Counted from the first letter of the stretch, positions 41,326 to 50,602 are shown. The stretch is 64,000 bases of DNA from Rhodobacteraceae bacterium Araon29 (GCA_039640505.1 CP046865.1:3153501-3217500), one strand, 5' to 3'. The notes: generated by a model from the sequence alone, not told the origin. Translations and numbers: made by a program.

Positions 41326-41348
41326 TTGGAGGGCATTCTGCCCTCCAA
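41326..41348 (+). other. Intercistronic stem-loop after urtA
   Basis: TTGGAGGGC (41326-41334) pairs perfectly with GCCCTCCAA (41340-41348) over a 5-base loop, between urtA and urtB. There is no T-run, so partial termination or mRNA protection is likely, giving more UrtA than permease. Confidence 0.7.
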
Positions 41349-41368
41349 CCAATGCAAGGCATACCTCG

Positions 41369-43306
41369 ATGAAATTTTCAATTGGCCTATTTATCGCCGT
41401 TTGGTTTGTCTGTTTCGGCACCAGCCTTTCTGCTCAGACGCTTTCAGATATTTTGCAAACACATGAAAGTATCATTGCCAAAAGCTCTCGAAAAACCATC
41501 AGCCCGGCCATTGATAGTCTTGTTGAAAGTGGCTTGCCCAGTGTTGAATTCATGCTCACAAACTGGCGCAAAAAGGCCATATGGCAAAACAAAGAAACGA
41601 AAGAATTCATTGCCGTTTTAGACGGACGGATGTTTGATCTAGACACGGCTGACGATATTGGCCTGTTTGAGAAAACCGGCTTTAAGCAGGTCAAACCGAA
41701 CAGCGGAGTGCGCAATTTAATTTCCGGCGCTTTGGTTTCATTTCAACTGAACGCCCCCGACATCGAAGTGCGCAGGGCTGCGCTAAATTCAATTCGGCGA
41801 AATGATGATGCGGCCTACCTTCCGCTGCTTAAAGCATCTTTGGACATTGAAACAGATCCAGATCTTCAAACGGAAAAACAACAACTGCTGTCCTTGATGA
41901 CAATCAAATACAGCACGCAGATACCCGAAAAACTGGCCGCCATTGAAGCGATAAGCCAATCACTGCAGATTGAGGTTCGGGCGCAATTAAACCGTGTTCT
42001 ATCCACGGAACGTCGGTTTGCCAAAATAGTGCCGGTAGAGGCAAATATAGCGTGGGTTCTAACACCCGAAACACAAGGGTTTTCCAGCGCTGATGCATAT
42101 GATTTATTGGTCGCTGGCGGGGTCGCCAAGCCGGTACTATCGGCGGGTGATGTTAAAGAAGCACTGGCCGCAAATATAGTTGCAGGCCGCATTGCGGGCA
42201 TTCCAATTGGGCAGCTTGGCAATCCCCAAAGCCGCGAGGATGCCTACCAAAAATTGGCAGCTGAGGGGCTCGCCCCTGATACATTATCAGCGTCACAAAT
42301 TGAAAAAATCGTTCAAGAGTACGTTTTTTTCGAAGAGTACGCCGAGCCGTCGCATGAAGTGACAGAGGCGGCTAAGGCGGCATTGCAAAAAATATCCTAT
42401 CGGGTCTCATTCTCTCAGTTTTTTGATATTGGGCTTGATGCTATTTCACTTGCCTCAATTTACTTTCTCGCCGCAATCGGGCTGGCCATTACCTTTGGGG
42501 TGATGGGCGTCATCAACATGGCGCATGGCGAATTTATAATGATGGGTGCGTATACCGGTTTTGTTGTGCAGCAATTTGTACCGGATCAAACCCTGTCTAT
42601 CCTGCTTGCAGTCCCTTTGGCCTTTGGAGTCACATTTTCCGCCGGCGTTGCCATGGAGCGTCTGGTCATTCGGTGGCTTTATAATCGCCCATTGGAAACA
42701 CTGCTGGCGACATTTGGAATTTCAATCGCACTGCAGCAGGTTGCCAAAAATATATTTGGAACACAGGCGCGTCCGCTGACCTCTCCTGATTGGTTGGGCG
42801 GTGCCTGGGTCATCAACGATGTTGTGGCAATCAGCTATATAAGGATCGCGATTTTCGTTCTGGCTCTGATATTCCTTGGCGTCTTTCTTTTCATTCTGAA
42901 GCGCACCCGCTTTGGGCTTGAAACCCGTGCCGTAACCCAAAATCCAAGTATGGCTTCGGCAATGGGGATCAATCCAGATCGGGTCAACATGCTGACCTTC
43001 GGGCTGGGATCAGGCATTGCCGGAATTGCCGGCGTTGCTATCGGGCTTTATGCCAAAGTCACCTCGGAAATGGGCAATGACTATATCGTGCAAAGCTTTA
43101 TGACCGTTGTGGTTGGCGGCGTGGGCAATATTTGGGGCACCCTTGCCGGCGCCACTATGGTGGGTTTTTTGCAAAAGGGGATCGAATGGCACAACCCCTC
43201 CAATACCCTCGCCGCCCAGACCTATATGATTTTATTCATCATTATATTCATCCAATTCAGGCCACGGGGAATTATTGCCCTAAAAGGCCGCGCAGCAGGG
43301 GATTGA
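41369..43306 (+). CDS. urtB: Urea ABC transporter permease UrtB
   Basis: This 645-residue protein has a signal peptide, a ~300-residue periplasmic HEAT-like N-terminal part (DIEVRRAALNSIRRNDDAAYLPLLK, LNRVLSTERRFAKIVP) usual in UrtB, then a LivH-type permease: YFLAAIGLAITFGVMGVINMAHGEFIMMGAYTGF (near residue 370), LLATFGISIALQQV and FMTVVVGGVGNIWGTLAGA. It forms the membrane channel with UrtC. Confidence 0.95.
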   Translation: MKFSIGLFIAVWFVCFGTSLSAQTLSDILQTHESIIAKSSRKTISPAIDSLVESGLPSVEFMLTNWRKKAIWQNKETKEFIAVLDGRMFDLDTADDIGLFEKTGFKQVKPNSGVRNLISGALVSFQLNAPDIEVRRAALNSIRRNDDAAYLPLLKASLDIETDPDLQTEKQQLLSLMTIKYSTQIPEKLAAIEAISQSLQIEVRAQLNRVLSTERRFAKIVPVEANIAWVLTPETQGFSSADAYDLLVAGGVAKPVLSAGDVKEALAANIVAGRIAGIPIGQLGNPQSREDAYQKLAAEGLAPDTLSASQIEKIVQEYVFFEEYAEPSHEVTEAAKAALQKISYRVSFSQFFDIGLDAISLASIYFLAAIGLAITFGVMGVINMAHGEFIMMGAYTGFVVQQFVPDQTLSILLAVPLAFGVTFSAGVAMERLVIRWLYNRPLETLLATFGISIALQQVAKNIFGTQARPLTSPDWLGGAWVINDVVAISYIRIAIFVLALIFLGVFLFILKRTRFGLETRAVTQNPSMASAMGINPDRVNMLTFGLGSGIAGIAGVAIGLYAKVTSEMGNDYIVQSFMTVVVGGVGNIWGTLAGATMVGFLQKGIEWHNPSNTLAAQTYMILFIIIFIQFRPRGIIALKGRAAGD

Positions 43307-43309
43307 AAC

Positions 43310-44479
43310 ATGGAAAATAAACGCTCCAAATATTCAATAAATGCCCTAATTTTCGTGTTGGTTTTGGCCCTCTTTACGCTGCTGGTTACGGTGTTTTCCG
43401 AAGGCATGGGTGGCGGTTTGATTTCAACATCTTTTGTCAAAACACTGGGTAAAACGCTTTGCCTTTGCCTTATTGCCATCGCGATGGATTTGGTTTGGGG
43501 TTATTGCGGTATCCTGTCGTTGGGCCACTTCGCATTCTTTGGCTTGGGCGGATACATGATCGGCATGTGGCTGATGTATGAACGCACACGCAGTATTGTC
43601 GAAAACTCATTGGCACAAGCGACAATACCGCCTACCCCGCAAGAAGTGATCGACGGGATCGGAACCCAGATATTCGGGGTAGTTGGCAGCAATGAGTTTC
43701 CCATTATTTGGGCTTTTGCTGACAGTTTGGTGGCCCAATTAGCTTTGGTGGTCTTAGTGCCGGGGGTCATGGCATTTGTGTTTGGGTGGCTGGCCTTTCG
43801 ATCGCGGGTCACTGGGGTTTACTTATCAATCCTAACGCAGGCTTTCACATTAGCGCTTTCGCTGTACCTGTTTCAAAATGAAAGCGGTCTGCGCGGCAAC
43901 AATGGCTTGTCAGGCTTACAAAACCTGCCCAATGTGTCAGCCCCCCAAGATCAAGTTTCCCTCTGGCTTTTCTGGGCCTCTGCTCTTGCATTGGGGCTCG
44001 GATATCTGGGCGCCAGCGCTCTTGTAGCAGGCAAGTTTGGATCGGTTATAAGAGCCATTCGTGACAACGAGGCGCGAGTTCGTTTTCTTGGCTATAAAGT
44101 TGAGCATTATAAACTTGCGGTTTTCACTATGACGGCCTGCGTAGCCGGAATAGCGGGCGCGCTATATTATCCACAAGCTGGGATTGTTAATCCGGCAGAA
44201 ATGGCGCCGATTGCGTCGATTTACCTAGCTGTTTGGGTGGCCATTGGTGGGCGCGGCCGACTATACGGAGCGGTCATTGGTGCTGCTTTAGTCAGTTTGC
44301 TGTCTACGTGGTTTACGGGCGGCCAAGCACCAGACATCAATCTTGGAGGTTTTTCGATAAAATGGGTTGATTGGTGGCAAGTGCTCTTGGGTCTAGGCTT
44401 TGTACTGGTGACGCTTTTTGCCCCCAAAGGTTTGGGCGGCCTAATCGACCGCTTTTCTTCGAAAGGCCCAAGCAAATGA
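43310..44479 (+). CDS. urtC: Urea ABC transporter permease UrtC
   Basis: This 389-residue LivM-type permease has about ten hydrophobic segments and LCLIAIAMDLVWGYCGILSLGHFAFFGLGGYMIGMWLM, FRSRVTGVYLSILTQAFTLALSL, NNGLSGLQNLPN and GRGRLYGAVIGAALVSLLSTWF. It starts three bases after urtB and overlaps urtD by four bases (ATGA). Confidence 0.95.
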   Translation: MENKRSKYSINALIFVLVLALFTLLVTVFSEGMGGGLISTSFVKTLGKTLCLCLIAIAMDLVWGYCGILSLGHFAFFGLGGYMIGMWLMYERTRSIVENSLAQATIPPTPQEVIDGIGTQIFGVVGSNEFPIIWAFADSLVAQLALVVLVPGVMAFVFGWLAFRSRVTGVYLSILTQAFTLALSLYLFQNESGLRGNNGLSGLQNLPNVSAPQDQVSLWLFWASALALGLGYLGASALVAGKFGSVIRAIRDNEARVRFLGYKVEHYKLAVFTMTACVAGIAGALYYPQAGIVNPAEMAPIASIYLAVWVAIGGRGRLYGAVIGAALVSLLSTWFTGGQAPDINLGGFSIKWVDWWQVLLGLGFVLVTLFAPKGLGGLIDRFSSKGPSK

Positions 44480-45216
44480 GCTCTTTGCTGGAAGTATCAG
44501 GGGTTTCAGTCAGCTTTGATGGGTTCAAGGCGATAAACAACCTGTCATTTCAAATTGCCCAGGCAGAGCTGCGCGCCATCATTGGCCCAAACGGCGCCGG
44601 CAAAACCACTTTCATGGACATTGTAACCGGTAAAACCAAACCGGATAGCGGCGTGATAAAATGGGGCAGCAAGAGCATTGATCTTCTTGCTCTTGACGAA
44701 GCAGAAATTGCGCAGGCCGGGATTGGCCGAAAATTCCAAAGACCTACAGTTTTTGAAGATCAAACCGTTTTTGAAAATCTGCTTCTAGCACTTAAAAATG
44801 ATCGCAGGGTTTTTCAGGTATTGGCATTTAAACGCTCGCAAGATGCAGAGGAAAAAGTGACCAAACTTGCCGGCAATATCGGTTTGGAAAGCCACATGGA
44901 CAGGCCAGCAGGTGAATTGAGCCATGGTCAAAAACAATGGCTTGAGATCGGGATGCTTTTGGCGCAGGATCCCAAACTTTTGCTTGTTGATGAACCCGCC
45001 GCCGGGATGACGCGATCTGAGCGGGAAAAAACCACTGATATACTGGTGCAGGCTGCGAAAACCCGCGCCGTTGTGGTGGTCGAGCATGATATGGATTTCG
45101 TGCAGCGCTTGGATTGCAAAGTAACCGTCTTGCATGAGGGGTCGGTTTTGGCAGAAGGCCGTCTTGAGCATGTCACCACCAATCAAGACGTTATTGATGT
45201 TTATTTAGGAAGATAG
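44476..45216 (+). CDS. urtD: Urea ABC transporter ATP-binding protein UrtD
   Basis: This 246-residue LivG-type ATPase contains GPNGAGKTTFMDIVTGKTKPDSG (Walker A, near residue 37), GRKFQRPTVFEDQTVFENL, LSHGQKQWLEIGMLL (signature, near 150), LLLVDEPAAGMT (Walker B) and VVVEHDMDFVQRL. The ATG at 44476 overlapping the urtC stop is used; an upstream frame from 44371 lies inside urtC. Confidence 0.96.
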   Translation: MSSLLEVSGVSVSFDGFKAINNLSFQIAQAELRAIIGPNGAGKTTFMDIVTGKTKPDSGVIKWGSKSIDLLALDEAEIAQAGIGRKFQRPTVFEDQTVFENLLLALKNDRRVFQVLAFKRSQDAEEKVTKLAGNIGLESHMDRPAGELSHGQKQWLEIGMLLAQDPKLLLVDEPAAGMTRSEREKTTDILVQAAKTRAVVVVEHDMDFVQRLDCKVTVLHEGSVLAEGRLEHVTTNQDVIDVYLGR

Positions 45217-45220
45217 TGAA

Positions 45221-45916
45221 ATGCTCAAAACATCAAAACTCAATTTATTTTACGGCAAGTCGCAGATCCTGTTTGATATCAACCTGACCGCTAAAATCGG
45301 TGAGGTAACCTGTGTTTTGGGCACCAATGGTGTAGGAAAAACCAGCTTGATGAGAGCAATCACAGGCGCACACCCGATTTCAGAGGGAAACATATTTTTC
45401 AATGGCGACGACATCACCCGCTCTGCACCCTATCAAAGAGCAAAAAGGGGAATAGCCTATGTACCGCAAGGGCGCGATATTTTCCCGATGTTAACTGTGG
45501 AAGAAAACCTGGAAACTGGTTTTTCATGCCTGCCGGTTGAGCAGCATTTCGTGCCTGATAGCATCTCTGAAATGTTCCCCATCTTAAATGAGATGAAAGA
45601 CCGTAAAGGCGGGGATCTATCCGGCGGTCAACAACAACAGCTGGCCATCGCAAGGGCTTTGATTACCCAGCCGAAAGTATTGATTTTAGATGAACCAACA
45701 GAGGGTATACAGCCCAACATCATTGCACAAATCGGCGAGGTTATAAAACGCCTAAAAGCCAATGGTGATATCGCGATCGTTTTGGTCGAGCAGTATTTTG
45801 ATTTTGCCTATAAACTGGCGGATCACTTTTACACCCTAAAACGCGGATCGGTTACATTAGATGCAACCAAGACGGCGATCACACGGGATGAGGTTTTGGC
45901 CAACGTTACAGTTTAA
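45221..45916 (+). CDS. urtE: Urea ABC transporter ATP-binding protein UrtE
   Basis: This 231-residue LivF-type ATPase has GTNGVGKTSLMRAITG (Walker A, near 37), GRDIFPMLTVEENLETG, DLSGGQQQQLAIARALI (signature, near 130), VLILDEPTEGIQPNI (Walker B) and VLVEQYFDFAYKLAD. It is the last gene of urtABCDE, four bases after urtD. The following 190 bases contain no clear terminator. Confidence 0.96.
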   Translation: MLKTSKLNLFYGKSQILFDINLTAKIGEVTCVLGTNGVGKTSLMRAITGAHPISEGNIFFNGDDITRSAPYQRAKRGIAYVPQGRDIFPMLTVEENLETGFSCLPVEQHFVPDSISEMFPILNEMKDRKGGDLSGGQQQQLAIARALITQPKVLILDEPTEGIQPNIIAQIGEVIKRLKANGDIAIVLVEQYFDFAYKLADHFYTLKRGSVTLDATKTAITRDEVLANVTV

Positions 45917-46110
45917 GGGCCAAAGTTGTACTGCTGCCATTCGCGCGCTTAAATTACACCACTCACAGTCACGAACGGTCAAATTTCTACAAAACTGATG
46001 AGCCATTTGGACAAAGAACACTTGTTTGAATCTTTTTATCTCACGTAAAACAATGCGTATTTTCAAATCCGATCTTGATTTATGCCCGTTTTTGGGTTGA
46101 AGATTTGACC

Positions 46111-47424
46111 ATGCTGCCACCAGAAATTAAATTCACTGAAAAAGACGGGTTTTCCATTGCCTATCAGGTGTGGGGAACCGGTCCGGAAACGCTAATCTAT
46201 GTGCCGGGCATGGTATCGCATTTAGATGTATCTGCCGAAGGCCAACACTATTTGGATTGGCTGATGCTTCTTAGTAAACATTTCAAAGTGATCATTTTTG
46301 ACAAACGCGGTCAGGGCTTGAGCGACCGCGATGCAACCGCCCCCGGTGTTGAGCAGCGCATGGATGACATTGATGCTGTCGCTGCGGCGGAAGGGGTAGA
46401 TAAATTCTATCTTTTTGGCTATTCAGAAGGCGGTTCAATTTCACTAGTTTACGCAGCCACACACCCCAAAAAAGTCATGGGGGTCACAGTGTTTGCGGGC
46501 ATTCCGAAATTTATCAATTCCGAAGATTACAATTTAATGTCTGATGCAGATACCATCCTTGAGGGGTTCGTTCCCAATTGGGGCAAGGGCCTATCCGGAT
46601 TTCTGTTCTGTCCACAAATGATGCCACACGCTCAAAAAGAAATGTCAAAGCTGGAACGGATGGTTTGTAGTCCAAGGACACTAAAAAATGTTTTGGAAAC
46701 AAACTTTAAAGTCGATGTCAGAAATGCTCTTTCAAGCGTCGAAGTGCCCTGTTTGATCTGTCACGCAAGAGACGACCGTGCTGTGCCCGTGGCCAATGGT
46801 AGGTACTTTGCCGATAAGATCAAAAATTCAAAATATGTTGAATACCCCAGTGGCGGACATTTTCCGCATTTCGGCAATATCACACAAATCGTAAGCGATA
46901 TTGTGTCTTTCTTCGACGAAACCACCCAAGCGACCGACCCGTTAAGCAAAAGCCTAACAACTGTTTTATTCACCGATATCGTAAGTTCTACAGAAAAAAT
47001 GCTGGCGATGGGCGACCGAGAGTGGGCTAGAAAAATTATTGAGCACGATCAAATCGTGTCCACTTTGGTTGCTCGGTTCAATGGGACATTAATCAAGAAT
47101 ACGGGTGACGGGTCTTTGTGCGTTTTTGACGGACCTGTGCGGGCTTCAAAATGTGCAATCGAATTACGAAACCAATTGTCATCCATCGGTTTGGAAATCC
47201 GCTGTGGTTTGAATTTTGGCCAAGTTGAATGGGTCGAAAGCGACGTTATTGGCAAAACTGTAAACTTAAGCGCGCGGGTTATGGATTTGGCCAAGGCTAA
47301 TCAAATTTTTGCAACGAAAGATACGATAGATGTACTTGCAGGTGCTGATTTGGCCATTAGCTCAGCAGGGACTTTTCAGCTAAAGGGCTTTAACGAAGAA
47401 TGGGAAATTTACGAAGTGTCGTAA
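46111..47424 (+). CDS. Alpha/beta hydrolase fused to class III adenylate cyclase
   Basis: This 437-residue protein has an N-terminal alpha/beta hydrolase (GYSEGGS nucleophile near residue 107, acid in ICHARDDRAVP, His in YPSGGHFPHFG) and a C-terminal class III cyclase (~280-437). The cyclase keeps both metal Asp (LFTDIVSSTE, IKNTGDGSL), the adenine-selecting Lys in LIKNTGDG and Asp in ESDVIGKTVN, and the Asn/Arg pair in VNLSARV. Adenylate cyclase activity is therefore expected. The same architecture is known in mycobacterial Rv1900c. The hydrolase may sense or cleave a lipid ester to control cAMP. ATG 46111 is chosen over a TTG at 46075. A stand-alone cyclic-nucleotide-binding gene lies 0.9 kb downstream. 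Confidence 0.85.
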   Translation: MLPPEIKFTEKDGFSIAYQVWGTGPETLIYVPGMVSHLDVSAEGQHYLDWLMLLSKHFKVIIFDKRGQGLSDRDATAPGVEQRMDDIDAVAAAEGVDKFYLFGYSEGGSISLVYAATHPKKVMGVTVFAGIPKFINSEDYNLMSDADTILEGFVPNWGKGLSGFLFCPQMMPHAQKEMSKLERMVCSPRTLKNVLETNFKVDVRNALSSVEVPCLICHARDDRAVPVANGRYFADKIKNSKYVEYPSGGHFPHFGNITQIVSDIVSFFDETTQATDPLSKSLTTVLFTDIVSSTEKMLAMGDREWARKIIEHDQIVSTLVARFNGTLIKNTGDGSLCVFDGPVRASKCAIELRNQLSSIGLEIRCGLNFGQVEWVESDVIGKTVNLSARVMDLAKANQIFATKDTIDVLAGADLAISSAGTFQLKGFNEEWEIYEVS

Positions 47425-47671
47425 CATCCTATTTTCATGTTTCAATAATTGCCGACTTATAATTCTTGATGCCGAATTTGAACTGGATCAACGCAAAACT
47501 TACTCAATTGGGCACCCTTGCAAAGGGACATCCTGCACGCCCCGTACAGCGCGGCTAAATCGCTCATTTTTTTGGCTGAACGCCCTGCAAAAAAGACAAA
47601 TGTATATCTATGGGGCGGCTTCACTTTTTTCTTCCATCCTGTATTACTTTTGTAACTATGGAGGTAATTAA

Positions 47672-47977
47672 ATGTCGATGATCAATTGTATGCGCTTTCG
47701 TCCGAAAGAAGGCCAAGCCGACATCATGTTTAAGGCTTTGGCCAAATATATAGACGAGTACCCTTATGAAAATTGTATCCACTACGGTGTTATAGATTTG
47801 GGCACTGGTGAATATGCACTATTTTGCGTTTGGGAAACGGTTGATGCCTTTATAGATGTGATGAACCGGGATCTTAAGACCAGTGAATTAATGCGCGAAT
47901 ATGTAGAACCCTATGAAGATGGTGAAGCTTTTCATTCTTTTTCCGGCCCCGACATAGACCTTACATCCTATCTATGA
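47672..47977 (+). CDS. Hypothetical small alpha/beta-barrel (ABM-like) protein
   Basis: This 101-residue protein starts MINCMRFRPKEGQADIMFKALAKYIDEYPYEN and continues GVIDLGTGEYALFCVWETVDAFIDVMNRDLKTSELMREYVEPYEDGEAFHSF. The layout resembles ferredoxin-like barrel proteins such as ABM family members. The ATG follows a strong GGAGG. It lies between the cyclase fusion and the cyclic-nucleotide-binding gene; a link is only positional. Function unknown. Confidence 0.65.
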   Translation: MSMINCMRFRPKEGQADIMFKALAKYIDEYPYENCIHYGVIDLGTGEYALFCVWETVDAFIDVMNRDLKTSELMREYVEPYEDGEAFHSFSGPDIDLTSYL

Positions 47978-48039
47978 ACCCGTGGTGACTTAGGTCAGTC
48001 GAAAAAAGGCCTCTAATTTGATTTAACATTGATCCAATC

Positions 48040-48136
48040 ACATTCCTCGTGCGTTTAATCTATGTGATCATTTTTAGGTAAGTGATCTCTCCCTGTAGGT
48101 TGACCTTGGCTGGGTGCTAAACCCAGCCATTTTTTT
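48040..48136 (+). ncRNA. Candidate small RNA with terminator
   Basis: The gap 47978-48354 holds no gene but ends, on the plus strand, with a strong terminator preceded by about 60 bases with C/T-rich patches (TCTCTCCCTGTAGG). No small open frame with a ribosome site fits. It could be an independent sRNA or only the 3' end of the 47672 transcript. Start position is a guess. Confidence 0.3.
48108..48136 (+). terminator. Rho-independent terminator
   Basis: Perfect 8-bp stem GGCTGGGT (48108-48115) / ACCCAGCC (48121-48128), a five-base GCTAA loop, then A and seven T residues. Confidence 0.9.
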
Positions 48137-48354
48137 ATAGGGGTTATTTTCGACGTTATCCAAAAAACAGAAAAGCACTCTGAGTATAGGTATTTAAAAC
48201 CTAGAGCCCAAAGAAGTACGCGGAATAATCAAGATTAGTAATTCGATCAACTTATTCAAAGATTAGACAAATTCCGCCTCACTGCTTATAATGAAAGTGG
48301 TGAAACCGGCCAATGTTTCTTCATTATTTCAGGATCGCAGAAAGATGAACACTT

Positions 48355-48729
48355 ATGATTAGCATGCATAAATCCGGTGATATTATCTATAAGGCTCAAG
48401 ATAAGCCAAAGAGTATATTTATTATTCATAGCGGCTCAATTGAAATTTTGACCAAAAGTGGTGTGCCCCTTGCCACCTTGAATGAAGGGGAAATTTTTGG
48501 CGAAATTAGTGAAATTCTGGCAGAAAACCGCAGTGTCACAGCAAGGGCAAAAACGGATTGTTCCTTAATGCATATCGAAATCAGTACAATTGAAAGCAAA
48601 CTTCAAACCACAGACCCGGCGATCAAGGGTATTATCCGGGCCTTGGCGCTTCGGCTAAGCGAAACCAGCCGAAAATATGAAGCGCTTTGGGATGAATTAC
48701 AAATTTATAAGTCTTTAAAGCCCAAATAG
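48355..48729 (+). CDS. Cyclic-nucleotide-binding (CNB) domain protein
   Basis: This 124-residue protein is a single cNMP-binding beta-barrel: GDIIYKAQDKPKSIFIIHSGSIEILTKSGVPLATLNEGEIFGEISEILAENRSVTARAKTDC. The phosphate-binding cassette GEIFGE...RSVTARA carries the conserved Glu and Arg that hold the cyclic phosphate. There is no DNA-binding or kinase domain, so it is a stand-alone receptor, perhaps acting on a partner. It lies near an intact adenylate cyclase at 46111-47424. ATG 48355 is used; 48364 is an alternative. Confidence 0.8.
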   Translation: MISMHKSGDIIYKAQDKPKSIFIIHSGSIEILTKSGVPLATLNEGEIFGEISEILAENRSVTARAKTDCSLMHIEISTIESKLQTTDPAIKGIIRALALRLSETSRKYEALWDELQIYKSLKPK

Positions 48730-48762
48730 TTTTGGCAGGTGAATTTTGAAAGAACGATTGAA

Positions 48763-49248
48763 ATGCATTTAGAAACCGAACGGCTTGTTATCAACGCTTT
48801 CTCACCAAGTGATAAAAAGGTCTGGCGCACTATCGAAGCCAATCCAGAAGTCCGGAAATACATTGATGGCCAACCCCTAAGTCCAAAAGACGCGGACGCT
48901 TATATTGATGAGATTATCGAAAGCTACCGCACAAACGGGTTTGGGCGCTATGCGGTTCGACATCGCGAAAGCGGCCTGCTTATGGGCATGTGCGGTTTTC
49001 GCGCGACCAGCTATGGCCTTGATTTTGGCTACCGTTATGCGCCCGAATATTGGGGGCAAGGTTATGGCTTTGAAGCCGCTTCTTCAGTTTTGGATTTTGG
49101 CCTGAACAGGCAAAAACTCGGCCCGATTGTGGCGCTTGCGTTCAAGGCCAACACCGCTTCGATCCACTTAATTGAAAAGCTGAAATTTAAATCCCTGGGA
49201 CCCGTTGTGATCGAGGGCGAAACAGTCGAAAAATATCAAATCGGTTAG
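48763..49248 (+). CDS. GNAT family N-acetyltransferase (RimJ/RimL type)
   Basis: This 161-residue acetyltransferase begins MHLETERLVINAFSPSD, typical for RimJ/L-type GNATs, and has SGLLMGMCGFR, LDFGYRYAPEYWGQGYGFEAASSVLDFG (acetyl-CoA pyrophosphate loop, near residue 95) and ALAFKANTASIHLIEKLKFKSLG. The family acetylates protein N-termini or small amines. ATG 48763 is preferred over GTG 48739. It is close behind the CNB gene, possibly co-transcribed. Confidence 0.85.
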   Translation: MHLETERLVINAFSPSDKKVWRTIEANPEVRKYIDGQPLSPKDADAYIDEIIESYRTNGFGRYAVRHRESGLLMGMCGFRATSYGLDFGYRYAPEYWGQGYGFEAASSVLDFGLNRQKLGPIVALAFKANTASIHLIEKLKFKSLGPVVIEGETVEKYQIG

Positions 49249-49348
49249 AGCGCAAGATAAATAGGCGCAAGCGGATTGAGTTTGGGCAATTTGCCTTCGC
49301 TCGAAAAATAGATATGCTGATTAAAGAGCGCTTAGGCGAGATACAGCA

Positions 49349-50482
49349 ATGCAAAATGCCCTTTCCAATCGGTCAGATTACCCCTGCCTGAAAACCCATA
49401 GCTACCTGAACCAAGCTTCGCTCGGGCTGATCGGGGAACCGGCCGTTTCGGCCATGCATGATTTCCTTGAAACCACCGCGCGGCATGGCAATTTGCATAT
49501 GTCCGATGCAGAAGAGGCTGCATTTTTGATGCCGCTGCGCAGCAATGCGTCCCGTTTGATCGGCTGTGCGCCCAAAAACCTAGCTATTGTTTCCAGCGCC
49601 AGCGAAATACTTGCTCAGATGCCGATGCTTTTTGCCCCGAAGCCCAAGTCAAAAATCATCGTTGTGACAACCGATTTTCCCGCCATCACCAGACCTTGGA
49701 TTGCCGCCTGTCAAACCAATGAATGCCAAATGGTATTCGTTGATGACGTGGCTGGGCAGGACTTAACCTCCACACTCATTGATCAGATAGATGCGCAAAC
49801 AGCAGCGGTGTGTGTAAGCTATGTGCAATTTTCAACAGGAACCTGTCTTGATATTCCCAAGCTGCGCGAAGCCGCATCCAAAGTTGGCGCAAAACTGGCG
49901 GTCGACATCACCCAAGCGGCTGGCGCGCTGTCGTTTTCTGTACGCGACTGGCACGCCGATATCATTGTTGCCAGTGGGTATAAATGGCTCGGTGGGCATG
50001 GCGGTATTGGCTTTGCAGTGCTGTCTGATGAGCTGTTGCAAAAGCAACCTCCGCTGATTGGCTGGTTTGGCGGCGAAGACCCGTTTGATATGGATGCACA
50101 GAGTTTAAAACTGGCAAAAACGGCAGCGAAATATACCAAGTCCACCCTATCCTATATTACGGCTATTGGGCTTAAAGCCTCAGTTGATGAATTGCTGAAA
50201 TTAGGCTTGGACGAAATACACGGTCATTCGCACAAGCTTGCGTCTGCTTTAATTTCGGGACTTAGCGGCTCTGATTGGATGCCTTTTCAAAGCCCTGATA
50301 GTCTGGGTTTTTCTCCACATATTATAACGCTCCAAAACCCGAACTGTGATGTTCGTGCGATCGAAGCCGCGCTGGTGGAAAACCGCATTATTTGCAGTAT
50401 CCGAAATGGCCGTGTACGGGTGTCGCTTGCGCATTATAATTCTCAGAATGACGTGGAGGCTTTGATTAAAAGCCTGCAATAA
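49349..50482 (+). CDS. Class V aminotransferase / cysteine desulfurase-like PLP enzyme
   Basis: This 377-residue PLP enzyme opens with YLNQASLGLIGEPAVSAMHDFLE and has IVSSASEILAQMP (PLP phosphate site, near residue 90), VCVSYVQFSTGTCLDIPKL, VDITQAAGALSF (Asp and Gln near 190) and VASGYKWLGGHGGIGF (Schiff-base Lys near 213). There is no active-site Cys loop typical of IscS. Substrate is not known. It is followed by a GDPD gene in the same direction after 120 bases. Confidence 0.8.
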   Translation: MQNALSNRSDYPCLKTHSYLNQASLGLIGEPAVSAMHDFLETTARHGNLHMSDAEEAAFLMPLRSNASRLIGCAPKNLAIVSSASEILAQMPMLFAPKPKSKIIVVTTDFPAITRPWIAACQTNECQMVFVDDVAGQDLTSTLIDQIDAQTAAVCVSYVQFSTGTCLDIPKLREAASKVGAKLAVDITQAAGALSFSVRDWHADIIVASGYKWLGGHGGIGFAVLSDELLQKQPPLIGWFGGEDPFDMDAQSLKLAKTAAKYTKSTLSYITAIGLKASVDELLKLGLDEIHGHSHKLASALISGLSGSDWMPFQSPDSLGFSPHIITLQNPNCDVRAIEAALVENRIICSIRNGRVRVSLAHYNSQNDVEALIKSLQ

Positions 50483-50602
50483 TTTATCCGTGTAAAATGT
50501 TCTTTAGGGCGATAGAAAACCGTAAGGCACTCTAGTTTACCCAAACAGCAGAAAAGATTAACGCTTTTGATTAAATACTCAGTTATGCCGTAGGGGGATA
50601 TT

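Noticed and set aside
49349-50482. Treating the class V aminotransferase as a replacement kynureninase
   Set aside because: It lacks the LDGNSLG-type start and is not linked to kynA; PLP fold alone is not enough.
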